Translations under genes and position numbers: made by a program
In this document: positions 33,299 through 45,659 of the stretch, in pieces
Layout of the letters: each line of letters begins with the position of its first letter
Position numbering within the stretch: position 1 is the stretch's first letter
The notes under the pieces: model-generated
The model's database searches: none
Told to the model about the DNA's origin: nothing
What the model saw: the letters and a program-made list of their open reading frames with translations, nothing else
Source of the DNA: Spizellomyces punctatus DAOM BR117
Taxonomy: Eukaryota; Chytridiomycota; Chytridiomycetes; Spizellomycetales; Spizellomycetaceae
DNA length: 64,000 bases
Assembly (NCBI RefSeq): GCF_000182565.1
Contig: NW_015971537.1
Span: 1,833,299 to 1,897,298, forward strand
Direction: 5' to 3'

Positions 33299-33539
33299 TG
33301 TTATAGCGCGATGATTGGAACTGAGCGCCAACATTTACACTGGTGATGACGATTTGAGCCCGAAGTCGTCGTCGAGTCTGCCCTTGGAAGCGTTGATCAC
33401 GGGACTCATGGGTGATTGGATCCCATTCGACTCGACATGGATGATCTTACCAAGCCCTCTGACTTATAGCAGGCTTTATGGCAATCTGGTTCGCCTTGAG
33501 CCAGCACATGCACGAAACTCTACGTCGCTGTTGAGAGCT
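33299..33539. promoter_or_regulatory. bidirectional promoter, ISD11 / Tpr-Mlp
   Basis: About 240 bp between divergent ATGs. No canonical TATA box was noticed. Shared control is suggested only by the compact layout. Confidence 0.4.
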
Positions 33540-36500
33540 ATGGAGGACCCTGATACTCCAACAGTTGGGGAAGAGGGGGTGATGTCTGAGTCTGACCATG
33601 GGCAGAATGTGGACACAGAGGATTCCACAAGCACCATCGACGAAGAAGAGGCATCTGCAACCTCGCAAGTTGCGGACGCAGAGACCATGGAGAGCTTGCG
33701 ATTGCAAGTGAAACAATTGGAGGAGGCCTTGACAGTTGCGGAAGCCAACTTTGGTAAGATTCAAACAGCTCCATCTTTATGGTTGGCGATCAATTCCTAA
33801 TATTTTGGAATAGAGCATCGCGTGCACTGGGCGGACACCAAAAACCGGCAATTCGTCAGTGAGTTGGCAGCGGTGAGGCAGGAATTGGCTAAGGAGAAGC
33901 AGATCACTGAGGAAAAGGGTACGTTCCCATTTGATTATATCGGATCGTCCATAGCTTACAGGGAATCTCCCACGGCAGAGCGCGTGGTTGTTCAGTTGCA
34001 GATGGAACTGACTACAAGAGATGAGCAACTTCGAACAACCCAAGACTTAAACCTCAGTGTTCGGGTCGAAACACTTGAAGCCGAGAAGCGGGATCTAGTC
34101 ATGATCGTATCGAAGCGGCAGCAAGAAATCGATCGGTTAACCGGTACGGTCTCAGTTGTAGGATGGTGTGAATATATACCTCTCATCATTCCAATATGGC
34201 TGTGCCTTTTCCTTTACTAGAGCAGTCAGAAGGATTGCAAGAACAGACCCAAGCCCTACGGCTAGAATTGCGTGCGGCAAACAATAGGATTACGGAATTA
34301 GAGAGTGAAACAATGAAGGATAAACTACTTCTCTCTGGGAAGGACCAGGAAATCACTCAAGCACGCAAGACAAGTGAATGGCTAAATGCCGAACTCAAAC
34401 AGAAATCGGAAGAATTCCTTAGTTATCGACTGGAAAAGGTTGGATTTAAATGCCTTCTCATTTAGTGGCCAATATCTCACTCTTTGTATTCAGACCGCTC
34501 AAATTTCTGAGGCGCAATCACAATTGGACAATGCAATTGAAGAGAAAAGTAGTTTAGAGAGCAAGAATCGTGTATTGCAACAACGGGCTGAAGGTTTAGA
34601 GCAGAAGGTGCAAGAACTGCTGCAAAAGCTCAATGAGGTGAATACTTAAGAAAATATGCCGGTGCATCTCATCCAAAAACAGTCCTACTCAGCTGACCGT
34701 CACTCAAACCTAGAGCGAAACTCGGCTTGTAATGAATGAGCAGCAATTCAAAAAAGAGATGGATGCACAGAAACGGCTGAATGAGCTCTACGAAAACAAT
34801 ATTAAAGAGGGACAAAGCCACATGCAAGAGATGCAGAAGACTCTGACTGAAGCCCAGGAGGACTGGGAGACTACTAAAGACGAGTTGGAAGAAAAGATTC
34901 GTCAATTAGAAGGAGAGAGCAGTCATTGGAGGGAGCAGTTCGACAGATTGTATGAGGAGACCGATAGACTCCGCCACCAAGCGAAGGAAGCGGATGATAC
35001 GCGCACGTCAACAGACGAGGTGGGTTTCAGATCCGGAGTATAGGTTGATGTAACGTTGAAATTAAGGAACTCCATCTCAGCAGGCAAATTTTGGAAGGTC
35101 CTCGCAAGGCTCAAGGCTAATGCTGCGAGGCATGACCTACACAACACTGGTACGGCAATATGAGAAAGTGTGAATGTGATTCCGGTATTGACACTTTGCA
35201 TGGGGTCTCAAGTATGCCTCATACGAAGAGGAGAAACAGCAGCGCCTTGAGATTGAACGCGAGCTGGAGATCACTCGAGAACGCTTTGCTGAAGCATATG
35301 AACGCCTTGAGCACCTTGTAAGATCTAATCAGGTTTCCAACTAGCCGTGATTTGCGTGGAGACTAATGCGTAAAAATGTGCAGAGCCCTTATGTACAAGA
35401 TCTTGAAAAGGAATCACGACAGCTGCAAGTGCGATACGACAAGCTCTTCACTGATTTGAGCCGCGCATTGGAAGACAAGAAAACTGCCGTCGCGAGATGT
35501 GTCCAAGCGGAAGCCGAGAGGGCGAAACAAGCGGAGGAGCTCAAGATGATGGAGCAGGGTCAGGATCCGCCAGCGCCTTTATTATGAACCTCCAGGGGCA
35601 TTGAAAGTTTTCTTGTTTCTGTAGACGTCCGCGATCTTTCACGTCAAGTGCGCATCTTCTGTATCCAACTCCAGCAAACGAAATCCGGAACCTGGGAAGA
35701 TACCGAGCGATATCTGCAAGAGCTTACTGCTCGCTTTGGAGCAGGGGAAGAAGTAGATGAGGCCCCTACAGATGCATTGATCAGCCAACGTTTGGTGGAG
35801 GTGACGAGTCTGGAGGTAGGAATTACTGCTGTTCCCTTGTCGTAGGCACAGCGGAATATAGTCCATATTCACAAATATGAATAGGGCCTTGTTCAGCAAA
35901 ACGTGGATTTGCGCAGACTTGCTCGAAGCTTGGCACGACAATTCGAGGAATGCCAGCAGAAGCTTGAGCAGCAAAGGTCAGAATTCGTGACTACGGAAAT
36001 TGAACAAGCCCGTACCAGAATCCAGGAACTTGAGGAGAATGCGGAAAAAATGGCGCGTCAGCTTCGATACGTTGTAAAACAGCGCAACGACCTCCGTGCT
36101 GTGTTGGAAGGAAAGGCCAACGGAATCCAAGTGTCACCCGCTAAGAGCTCTGCGGGGCGACCAGAAACGCCGCTCGGGAATTCAAGATCTGATGGGATGT
36201 TAGCTGAATCGGAGTATGAAAGATTATACAGAGAACTGCAGGTAAATCTTCGACACGTTTGCAACTTGCGCGCACAGTTCTTTTAGCTCACATATGCCAC
36301 AATGCAGCGCGATCACGATAACTTGATAAAGGAGAGTGGAACAAGTACAAAGGAGTTATCTAATCAGGTGGATAAATTGCGACAGGAAAGATCAGACTTG
36401 GCGATTCAAGTTGCGAAGTTGAATCATCAGATAAACTTCCAAAATGGTACTTCCGCTACGTTGCTTATAAGGTAGATTTGGTTGCTGATTTCGCCTGCAT

Positions 36501-39500
36501 ATCTTAGAAAGATATCAGCTCCTTGCTACCAATGCAGACATGCAGTCACGTGAGATTTCACAGCTGCGGGAGCGACTCGCGAACATGGCAAATGCAGCGA
36601 CGCAGCAGGATGCTAAAACCCAGGAGTTGACAAACGGTTTGATGAGCGAAAGACTTCGAGCGGAGCAATTATCAAGTCAGATACAACAATTGAAGATTGA
36701 GCGAGAGGTCTGGGAAGCCAGCAAGGATCGGGCGGTGCGAGAAAGCCAAGATCTACTTACTGAGCGGAACCTGGCAAATGAGCGAGCGAGAGCGGTGCAA
36801 AGACAACTGGAGGATCGTGAGGATAACTGGAGGACGGAGAGAAAGCGGTTAGAGGATAAGTTGGACGCAGCCGAAAGGGAATTGGCGCTAGTGCGCAAGC
36901 AACTTCAAGATGCATCGGAAGAGAATCGCGCAATTCTTGCCAGAAAGGACACAGAAGTCAGGGGAACCCAATCCAAGGTGGAGCGATTGACTGCTGAATG
37001 TGAAAAAGTCAAGGGGGAGTTGATGCTTTCAAGAAATAAAGAAGAGAACCTTGCGCAACGACTAGCGGAGATCACGGACCGTCTAACTCTAGCTGAAGCG
37101 AAACTATTAAGCTACGAGGGCCGCGAAGGTGGTGAGAGTACGCCCGAAACGGCAGAGAAACGTGTCAGAGATTTGGAGAAAGAGCTCGCTGATGCTCGAC
37201 GGCAGATCATGCGCTTGCAAGAGGATGTGCAAATGTCAAAAGAACGGGAGGCGAACCTCAAGGAACTAGCGAATGCTTCTGAACAACAGCTATTAGAGTT
37301 CAATGAGACGTATGACACATACAAAGCAGCGAAAGAGAAGGAGATCGGAGAGCTGGAGGTATGCAGTCAATCCGCGTGGTGACATCGTCAGTGCTGACTT
37401 CTTATTCTGTACTGCAGGAGCGTTTGAGGGACGTGGACAATGCACGGAATGAAATCCTTGAGCAGATGAAAAACACTGATCGGGAGCTTATCGAATCTCG
37501 AGAGAAAACTGAAGCCCAGCGCCACGAATTTGAACAGAGAATCCGCACATTGGAAGCACAAATTGAAACAATAAAGAAGACCGAAGAAGCAGCCATCAAA
37601 TCGCAAGAAGAAATGCAAGAGGATGTGAAACGTCACGCACGTATCGCTCAGCAGGCGAAGGAAAGTTATGAGCGGGAAGTGGTCGCACACTCCAGCGCAC
37701 TACAGGCTGTCCAGCAGCTGAAAGCTCAATTTGAGAAAGTGAAAGCGGACTTGGGAGAGGCTCAACAGCGTTCCACGTTGGCTGAGTCCGAACTACAGAC
37801 AGCCAGTAAATCTTGGGACGACACAAAGAAGCAACTGGAGGAGCAGATTGAAGAAGCTCGTCGCCGAATGGAAGATCTACAAGCGCAAAATGAACTACTA
37901 CATTCTCAATTCGAGCGAATGCAGGAAGGTCAAAAGGTGTCCGATTCGGTCATGGAAGGCGGTCAAGGACAGACGGACGATGCCGAACGAATAATTCGCG
38001 AGCTACGCGAGTTGGTAAAATACGCGCGGAATGAAAGGGATATCTTGCGGACAAAACTCGATATCGCCACATCTGAAAACAACCGGTTTAAGATGGAGCT
38101 ACAGCATCTGCAGAGTACACTCGACGAAACACGAGCTCGGTTGGACGAGGAGCGCCGGAGGAGTCAAGATGCATTACAAGACGATAGACGACACAAGGAG
38201 CTAATGGATAAGATTGAACAAGCGAATCTGCTGCGGGAATCGAACGTTACATTGCGCGATCAAGTGGAACAGAGTGCAAAGAAAGTCAAGGATCTAGAGG
38301 AGAAGTTAAAGGAGAGCGTGAAGGAGCTTGAGCCCCTGCGGGAACAAGTTGTTACATTACAGGCCGAAGTGGAAGTACGGAAAGATGAGAATGCTTCCCT
38401 GACGGAGGACAACAAGCGCTGGAAGGACCGCGTTGATCAGATTCTACGCAAATACCAACGTATCGACCCTCATGACTACGACACATTGAAGCAAGATGTG
38501 GAGAAGCTCACAAAAGAGAAGGATGAGTTAACGGAGACGAAGAACCAGTGTGAAACGCAAAAGGAGCAGTTCGCTGCCAAGGTGAAAGAGCTGGAGGACA
38601 AGAACAAGCGCTTCCTGGAAATTGCGCGCAAGCAAAAGGAGGCCCTTGACGTTCGTAGCAAGCAGCTTTTGGAAATGACGACTAAGCTAAATGAATGGTC
38701 TGGGAAGGAGGCACAGATGGCAGAGAAGGACAAGGAGATTGCGTCTTTGAAGGAGCAATTAGCGAATCCTGAGAAGAATGAACAATTCTTGGCTATGAAG
38801 GCGGAAATGGATAAGAGGCGTTCTGATATTATCCAACAGGCAAACTCTACTCTTGCCAAGTTCAAGGAGAGGAACAACAGTTTGAAGGACGAGTTGAAGA
38901 CCGTGAAGCAAGAAAATGCTACTTTGCAGCAGCAATTAACGGTTCTACAACAGGAGGTGGCCCAGCTAAAGGACAGTAGCTTGACGAAGAATGACGCTGT
39001 TCCTGAACGCGTTCAACAGCTTGAGCAGCAATTAGCTCAGATTCAATCCGAGAGCGATCGACGCGTGGCGGCAGCTTTGGACGAATGGAAAAGCAAGAAT
39101 ACTGGAGAGATGGAAGCCTTGAAGTTGAGAAAACAGTTACTAGAGAGCCAACTTGCATCGGAAAAGAGGCGGGTCGGCACATTGAACGAGAAGATTAAGG
39201 GCCTAGAGGAAGGCTTGGCAAGCGCCACCGCAGGCACTGCGCCTCCCCAAGTTCTTGAAGGAAATCAAATAGGAGGCAAGAGGCAGAGGGAGGAAGAGGA
39301 CGAGAATGTCGTGGAGCCACAAACGCAAGGGGAGGAAGGGGTCGTAGCACCAGCTCTCGTTGAGGCGGGCACGCCGCTTGTGAAGGAGCCAATCGGTAGT
39401 AGCGGAGATGATATTCCGGCAGCAAAGAAGGCCCGAGTTGAGGTTATTGAGACGCAATCAATAGAAGCAGCTGTCATCCCGGAAGTAACAAGCGAGCCGG

Positions 39501-41018
39501 TGGAGATGGGGACGGCATCCGCTATGACTGGGGAGGCGCTAAAACAGGAAATGATCGCTACTACTGAGGAAGTATTAGATACCGCAATGAGTCCTGACAA
39601 CAGCGTACAGGATCTTACCCCAGAAAGCCGTCCCAATGTGGAGATAACTCCACCCGTCACAGTTTCGATCATCAAGGAAGCAATTCCACCAGAGGCTGCG
39701 GAAGCCATTACACATCTCCCGGGCGCGTCAACACCAGCACAGACATCCATAGTGGAGGAGATTGTCACGGAGGAGACCGGAGCAGAAATTGCCGTCGAAA
39801 CAAAGTTGAACGTAGCTGTTGACGACGCTGAAGAGATACTGGAGGATGTAACGACGGAGGAAGCTGGAAATTTGATAGTTGGTGACGAAGAGGGAGAGAT
39901 TCAGGAAGGTGTGAATGTGGAAGAACCGGAAGGTGAAGAAGTATTACACGAGGAAGAGGAGATGACCGGTAGGTTACGCTTCTTTAGATGATGTTAGGCG
40001 TACGACCGCCGTCTGACTCCTCACCACTAGGTGTCACCGAAGGTGAGGTGATAGAAACGGAAGGTCCTCAGGTAGAGGACGTCACCGATGAGATAGCGGC
40101 TGCAGGAACTGAAGAGTGAGTTCAACCTCTAATAGTCAATAATCCCGACGTTCTATTGACACTGGGTGCTACAGAATTGAGCAGGCGACTGGGATTGTTG
40201 AAGAAGAACCCGAAGTGGTACCTTCGGTAACTACTGGAGAGCGCGAAGAGCCCAATAATGGGGACGCAACGATAACTGCAGAGACACAGTCTCCTTCGAT
40301 ATCTGATTCGGGTTTGGTGGAATCGACCGGAACTGTCACCCCCGTGGAATTGCCTACGACGGTGGAGACTGTCCCAGTGCCAACGACCTCGATCCCAGCA
40401 ACTGAATTAAATGTTGCTGCGCCAGAATTTATCCCCGCTCAACCGCCTCCAGCCGCAGGAACTGTGACAGCCACCATAACAACCGCAGCCAGCACCAGTA
40501 TACCAAACCCGGAAGATCCAGCTTACAGGATGGCGCTCCTCAAGAGGAAGCTGCAGGCTGCGCAGATGGAAGTTGCGGCCGCAGCTATAGCGACGTCTAC
40601 TAGTAGTGTCGCTCCCAGATCTGGCTCTGCGCAACCAAGTACGTCAATTATCGAGCAGAGAGAGACGAGAGCATGCTAATGAAGCCGTTTCTATTACTGT
40701 ATGAATAGTTGAAGGCGGACCAAGAAAACTTCTCCGAACCACACCAGCAGTGGGACTTGTAACCGGTGAGATTTGAGATATGTCTTATTTAGATCAATGT
40801 CGATATGCTCTAAACATTAGCGCCTAGAAACCCCGACGAGCACCCCTGGTACAAATGGTCAGGATGTCAATGCCGCAACAGAGACTCCAACAACCCCAAC
40901 AAGAGGTCGCGGCCGAGGGGTTCGTCGAGCCGCTAGATTTAGGGGCGGGTCACCAGCTACTGGAGCAAGGGGACGGGGTGTAAGAGGCAGGGGTGCAAAA
41001 GCTAAAGAACAAAAGTGA
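33540..41018 (+). CDS. MLP1: nuclear basket nucleoporin Tpr/Mlp
   Basis: Very long coiled-coil protein of the nuclear pore basket, about 2,000 residues, involved in mRNA quality control and pore-associated chromatin. It opens MEDPDTPTVGEEGVMSESDH with an acidic leader, then almost continuous heptads (for example SLRLQVKQLEEALTVAEANF). Roughly 15 small exons cover 33540-37400. A 2.6-kb exon (about 37419-39970) includes the Tpr/Mlp signature region ARNERDILRTKLDIATSENN followed by ELMDKIEQANLLRESNVTLR. The C-terminal third switches to acidic Glu/Val-rich repeats (VTEETGAEIAVET). It ends in an Arg-Gly tail (RGRGRGVRRAARFRGG ... GARGRGVRGRG), which may bind RNA or be arginine-methylated. The last exon ends at 41018. 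Gene identity is strong; some of the many small exon borders are uncertain. Confidence 0.88.
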
Positions 41019-41711
41019 ACTCGGCAAGGTTGTCATATTGTACGTGTATATTGCTTTTTGGAAATTGTAGATCTTTGGATTAAGGAGGTTGACATGTATA
41101 ATGAAATGGCAGTTCATATATGCACTCATTGGGTATTTAGCCAACGCCGTTGATAGAATGGATAACACAGCGCAAAGACAAGCAGCCACGGCCTTCAAGC
41201 TCTACGGGGCGATCTCCTATCCGGATGGCGTGAAGCAGAGGTGGCGCCTACCTGCGCTATCCGATTTACATATTCTGAACACTTTGAAAACGAATCTATC
41301 CTCCCCATGCGTTGCGTTATATCGTGGGCTTCTGAAAGAGCAGACCGTGCCTGCACCGTCTGTTCAGTGAGCGCTCTCATATCATGCTATATTTGACCAC
41401 AGGACTGTAAGGACTTTACGCTCCGCGGCAAACTGACGGGAAAGAACTGTACGCCAAAAGAACCACCTTTTGCTGCACGATGAGCGGGACTTTCTTTTGG
41501 ACGTGTTCCTGGATGCGATACAAGCCAAGTGAAGATTCGTTGAGTAGCGAAACGACAAAGGTCGAGATGTCTGTTGTTGCTGCAATGCGAAAAGCCAAAA
41601 ATGAAAGTCTCGTTTAAAGTGCATACTAGTGCAGTATTTACCCTTAGTGACGTTTTCTTTGATATCTGGGGCCGCCGTTGAAAACAGTGACGATTCTCGA
41701 CGTGCTGCCAT
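40950..41711 (-). CDS. BORCS8: BORCS8-like (BORC complex subunit 8)
   Basis: Homologue of the small BORC subunit BORCS8/MEF2BNB, which in animals helps place lysosomes by recruiting Arl8. Exon 1 (41711-about 41642) reads MAARRESSLFSTAAPDIKEN. A GTAAAT donor and GCAG acceptor lead to ATTDISTFVVSLLNESSLG and LYRIQEHVQKKVPLIVQQK. This matches the conserved animal segment ANEPS-x-ALYRLQEHV-x-x-x-x-P-x-L. A third exon gives HDMRALTEQTVQARSALSEA and ends ...YVNRIAQ. The 3' part is unclear: the best continuation (SLKAVAACLCAVLSILSTAL) stays open to 40950, overlapping the end of the Tpr gene on the other strand, but an unseen intron or earlier stop is possible. N-terminal identification is good; the end is tentative. 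Confidence 0.68.
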
Positions 41712-41763
41712 GTTGCTCGAGACCTGACCATCTCGTTGAGGGATATTTGGGATCGTGTCAGGG

Positions 41764-41771
41764 TCACGTGG
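41764..41771. promoter_or_regulatory. GTCACGTG site in BORCS8-like / EAF6 promoter
   Basis: This core (GTCACGTGGT with flanks) sits 53 bp from the BORCS8-like ATG and about 170 bp from the EAF6 ATG. It matches RTCACGTG and is near the animal CLEAR element. Function is inferred. Confidence 0.4.
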
Positions 41772-41937
41772 TCTTCGATGAGGGGAGCCTCAACTGACTT
41801 TCAATAAATGTGGCTACGGGCATAACAAAATCCGCTGAAGCGACTGCACCGAACGTAAAACTTCATCCAAACGACACTCCCTCCAGGCTCTTACGGAACC
41901 CGGAAACTACCCACACTGGAAGTACGAGGACTTCTTC

Positions 41938-42706
41938 ATGGCAGCCTCGGAGGACCAAGCGCAGGCCAATACATCCAATACACACGCCAGTGGTTCTGCG
42001 ACAGAAAGTAACGATCCCGATTTGAGCAAGGTTTGTGGAGCATGCGGGATATTCATGAATGTGCACAACGACCAAAAATTCAATGTTACTCTATGAAGGT
42101 TACACCGCAGATGCTCCAGGAAGCCGAACGGGAACTTTCCGAACTATTAAGTCGAAAAAAGGCTGTGGACAAAGCTCTCGTACGTTGGACATCTTCGACA
42201 TTTGTTTGGTTGACACGAAACTCACGTTAGAATTAGATGGACTTGGAGAGGAAAATATATCTCTTTGAAGGGTCGTATCTGGAGGACACGAGCCAATATG
42301 GAAACATTATTAGAGGCTTTGATGGCTACTTGAATAGTTCAAGTACCAAGAAGAGGCAGAAGCTGGTAGAAGAAGATAGGTTGTTTTCAAGGAGTAGCGT
42401 GACATATCCAAAGGTAAGTAGCGGATTTTTCATGGAGATAAGCATATTCGGTCCTGACTTGAGAGTGTCCCACTCTTCAAGGCATTGGAGATGAAAGAAC
42501 GAGCCAGTAGGGAAGATACTACGGAAGAAGGGGATACCCATGCGTCCGCATCCTATCGAACGACGCCAACACCGGCGTCAGGTCGAATAGATAAATTCAA
42601 GAAATCGTCGTTGAAAAAAAGAAAGTCGTCTATGGGTGGGGAAATGGAGACACCAACAGCTGCACAACGGAAAAAGAAGGTTAGAGTGCCAGATGACGAC
42701 GACTGA
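41938..42706 (+). CDS. EAF6: EAF6, NuA4/MOZ histone acetyltransferase subunit
   Basis: Small scaffold subunit of NuA4 and related acetyltransferases in the nucleus. Exon 1 (41938-42030) is [15 protein letters not shown]..., ending DPDLSK. An intron to the ACCGCAG acceptor at about 42105 leads to [21 protein letters not shown] third exon begins [20 protein letters not shown] and continues [12 protein letters not shown], the signature of the family (L-x-x-LE-x-x-I-Y-x-FE-x-SYLEDT-x-x-YGNI-x-RGWD-x-Y). The last exon ends with a Lys-rich segment ([12 protein letters not shown]) and VRVPDDDD. The longer frame upstream lacks an ATG, so 41938 is preferred. It is divergent from the BORCS8-like gene, 226 bp apart. 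Confident. Confidence 0.92.
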
Positions 42707-42926
42707 TGCGATACGCATTCCTGTGGAATTTGAATTTTGGGGAGAGTAGATTTTGTGTATATTGGCGATATGGTGGGCTTGTTTTGCTTCTGTAAATAAG
42801 GATTGTAGGGCAGTACTTGCCACAATGGGTCTGGTGCCTCGATACGTAAATAAATTATAATACTGCTATATACAGATAGATACACAGAGAACGACATCTC
42901 TTGACGCACGATGATCCCGCAAACGC

Positions 42927-43583
42927 CTAGGCGGTCGCGTTCTCTGTGTCCATCGGGTCTGCGGGGGTAGCCTCTCCCTCATCTGCAGCATCCAACAGAG
43001 GCTCTTCATACGGCAGCAGTTGCTGTATAAGACCTACAAGGTCTTCTTGCTGATCTTGGCTGAGACGGTCGTCGATGTCCTCAATTAACTTTAAGTAATA
43101 AGCCTCAGTCAATCAAGTTTGGCATTCACTCGACATCAGGTGCAACCTACTGGATTCAACTCTGCAATGCTTCTGGGTCTAATATTCAATAGCATGAGTT
43201 TCTCAGCTTTGGTAATGTCGTACCGTTGAAGGGCTTCCTTAAATTGTTGCACTTGAGTGCTGCTTTGGGCAACGCAAGGTGTGCTCTTCAGATACTTGAT
43301 AACCTGGATACACAGCTATTTAAGCTTGCGGGTTCCAGCATATCTACATATCTGAGACACAACCTCTTGTTCAATAGTGTGCAAATCCATCAAAGATTTG
43401 TCAGAGTCTCCTATTCCGCCAAAGGCTGGTGGTTCTTCAAGTTTTTGAACATCCAGTTCGGAAAGGAACGTAAGAACCTCAAAATTGCTGACTGGTCCGG
43501 CGCAAGGGCGTTTAGTTATACGGAGTAAACAAATAAAGATAGCCAGACTTACGATGGGCGGCTCGAAGTTCCAATACTTCCAT
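42927..43583 (-). CDS. RPC17: RNA polymerase III subunit RPC17/RPC9 (CRCP)
   Basis: Pairs with Rpc25 to form the Pol III stalk that contacts initiation factors. Exon 1 (43583-43553) is MEVLELRAAH. A GTAAGT intron joins LSNFEVLTFLSELDVQK. A third exon starts VIKYLKSTPC and gives YDITKAEKLMLLNIRP, the HRDC-like core of the family. The last exon begins LIEDIDDRLSQDQQEDLVGL and ends with an acidic tail (MDTENATA). The exon 2-3 join uses a GTTGTG donor, which is less usual but gives the family-like TIEQEVIKYL. About 150 residues, normal for this subunit. An overlapping longer frame starting at 43702 reads through the first exon in another frame and is not coding. Confidence 0.87.
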
Positions 43584-43905
43584 AGTTCCGGTTTGTTAAA
43601 GCTACGCAAAGAGTTTACGACTTTGAGAGGTCCTCTGCTAGATCTTGTCGTAGTTGCCATGGCAGCTTGGCTGTGACTCATGCCGAATGAAAGTGTCAAC
43701 ATCTGTTTACGCTGACCACCAAAAAAAGTTTGACGGGTATTAGTGGGATCTACCGTGTTTTTCGACCAAGTTTCTGCGGTTCAGCATCTTCTACAAAGGA
43801 GCCAAAAGTTTGCCATTGGTCGGAAGCAGCTAATAGTATACGGCTACTGCTGAGTACCGTACAAACATCACCAGTCGAATCTATCCCCAGGTACAAACCG
43901 CGCCA

Positions 43906-45535
43906 ATGTCAAGCTCGGACATAACCCCCAGATCCCTATCTACAACCACCCCTATACTTCCCACTGCAATGAGGCCAATTTCCGATAGTAGAGATTCACC
44001 AGCTGTTCGAGATACAGCAAAACCGTCCGTATTAGTGCACTTCGCTGCGGGAGGGTAAGTTCATGGCGAGTTACTACGCAAAAGCTGTTTGGCTGAAGCA
44101 AATTACTCCCTTACTCAGCATTGGTGGAACTGGTATGCAAAAGAAGAAATTCTAATGTCTGTCACGAAACACTCACCATTGAACATGGGATTCGCCGTAT
44201 CTCCATCGTAGTGGGAGCAGCGATAACATGTCCTCTTGAAGTCGTCAAAACCCGGTTGCAATCCTCCCTCTACCGCTCGACTGAACCTACCGTTAGTTTG
44301 CGTAATCCTCTAAGAGCGATCTGGGTGCATACGAAGGGTGTGGTGACGCTACTAGGGTATGCTCGATGTTGATGTCATTGTCAGATGCCCTTCGATTCAC
44401 GAAGTCTCGTTGCGTACATAGCATGATTCGACGACAGGAGGGTATTCGTGCACTATGGAAAGGGCTCGGGCCGAATTTGATTGGTGTTGTACCAGCCAGG
44501 TATGCTTGGTCCTTAGCTCTGAGTCTTCCCTGTCGACAGATCGTAGTATTGATGGTGGTTCTGATGTGCCATTAGAGCTATCTACTTTGCTGTATATAGT
44601 CAAGGCAAGCATGCGTTCACAACCATGAACCACGGGAAAGAGACGCCAATTGTGCACATGCTTTCCGCCGCAAGTGCCGGTATTGCTACCGCTACGTGTA
44701 CCAATCCAATATGGCTGATCAAAACGCGGATGGTTGGTGGAGGCACTTCATGTTCACTAGGATGTAAAACGGGAATGCTAATCCATCTGTTGCAGCAACT
44801 GCAATCTGAGAACCCTCAATTGAAGGCCGCGGCAAAGTACAGAAATAGCTTCCATTGCCTATATCTAGTTCTTCGAGAAGAGGGTATCCGAGGGCTCTAC
44901 AAAGGCCTCTCGGCAAGTTTCCTTGGTAGGGTTTGAACGTCTGGCATATGGTTTACAGCAGACTCACATCCCATTACATGATTCAGGATTGACGGAATCG
45001 ACTTTGCAATTTGTTACATATGAGTACCTTAAAAAGCATTGGGTGGAGAAGCGTAGACTGGAAAGATTACAGGCGATGCCAGCATCTGAGCGACAGACGA
45101 CCTTCCTGGCGAAAACACCATCAGGTCAGATATCGCATGAAGTGACTTTTATTTAGGATGCCAGAGAGTTAACAGATTGGCGGGAACAGATTGGTTCGAC
45201 ACCTTTGCTGCAGCCGCAATTGCCAAACTTGGAGCCGCTATCATCACTTATCCACATGAGGTATGTACCCACTTCAGTGCAGGTAAGCCTGCTCCCACTT
45301 ACGCAGCGCATACCTTAAGGTCCTGCGAACACGGCTACGGCAGACGCCAGAAAACGGAATCGTCAAGTACAAGGGGCTCGTGCAAAGCGCGAAACTGATT
45401 TATATGGAAGAGGGATTAGGTGCACTATATGGGGGGATGGCTGCACACTTGATGCGAGTTGTGCCAAATGCTGCGATACTATTTTTCTGCTACGAACTAG
45501 TGGTGTCTATATTTACCAACCCAACTTATTCATGA
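43906..45535 (+). CDS. RIM2: mitochondrial carrier, Rim2/SLC25A33-36-like
   Basis: Inner-membrane solute carrier with three carrier repeats, each with a Px[DE]xx[KR]x[RK] signature: CPLEVVKTRLQ, NPIWLIKTRMQL and YPHEVLRTRLRQ. The IWLIKTR variant of repeat 2 is typical of Rim2-type pyrimidine-nucleotide carriers. Other landmarks are REEGIRGLYKGLSASFLG and, at the end, MRVVPNAAILFFCYELVV. About ten exons, including very short ones such as the one coding IGGT (near 44119-44132). The protein starts MSSSDITPRSLSTTTP with a non-conserved N-terminal extension. Expected role is exchange of pyrimidine (deoxy)nucleotides needed for mtDNA and RNA synthesis. Carrier family is certain; substrate is by signature only. 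Confidence 0.86.
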
Positions 45536-45659
45536 GACTAAGGGATGGCTGGCCGTATTGTTATTTTACATCAATTTAAATAGAATTCTTTGCACTCGAC
45601 TATATATTGGAGTGTATCCTTCCCTGCGTTATCCGTATCCACAATTATTATGAACAACA

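Noticed and set aside
43316-43702. Long minus-strand frame through RPC17 exons 1 and 2
   Set aside because: It is open across the intron by chance; the RPC17 exon 1 uses another frame and gives the expected family N-terminus.
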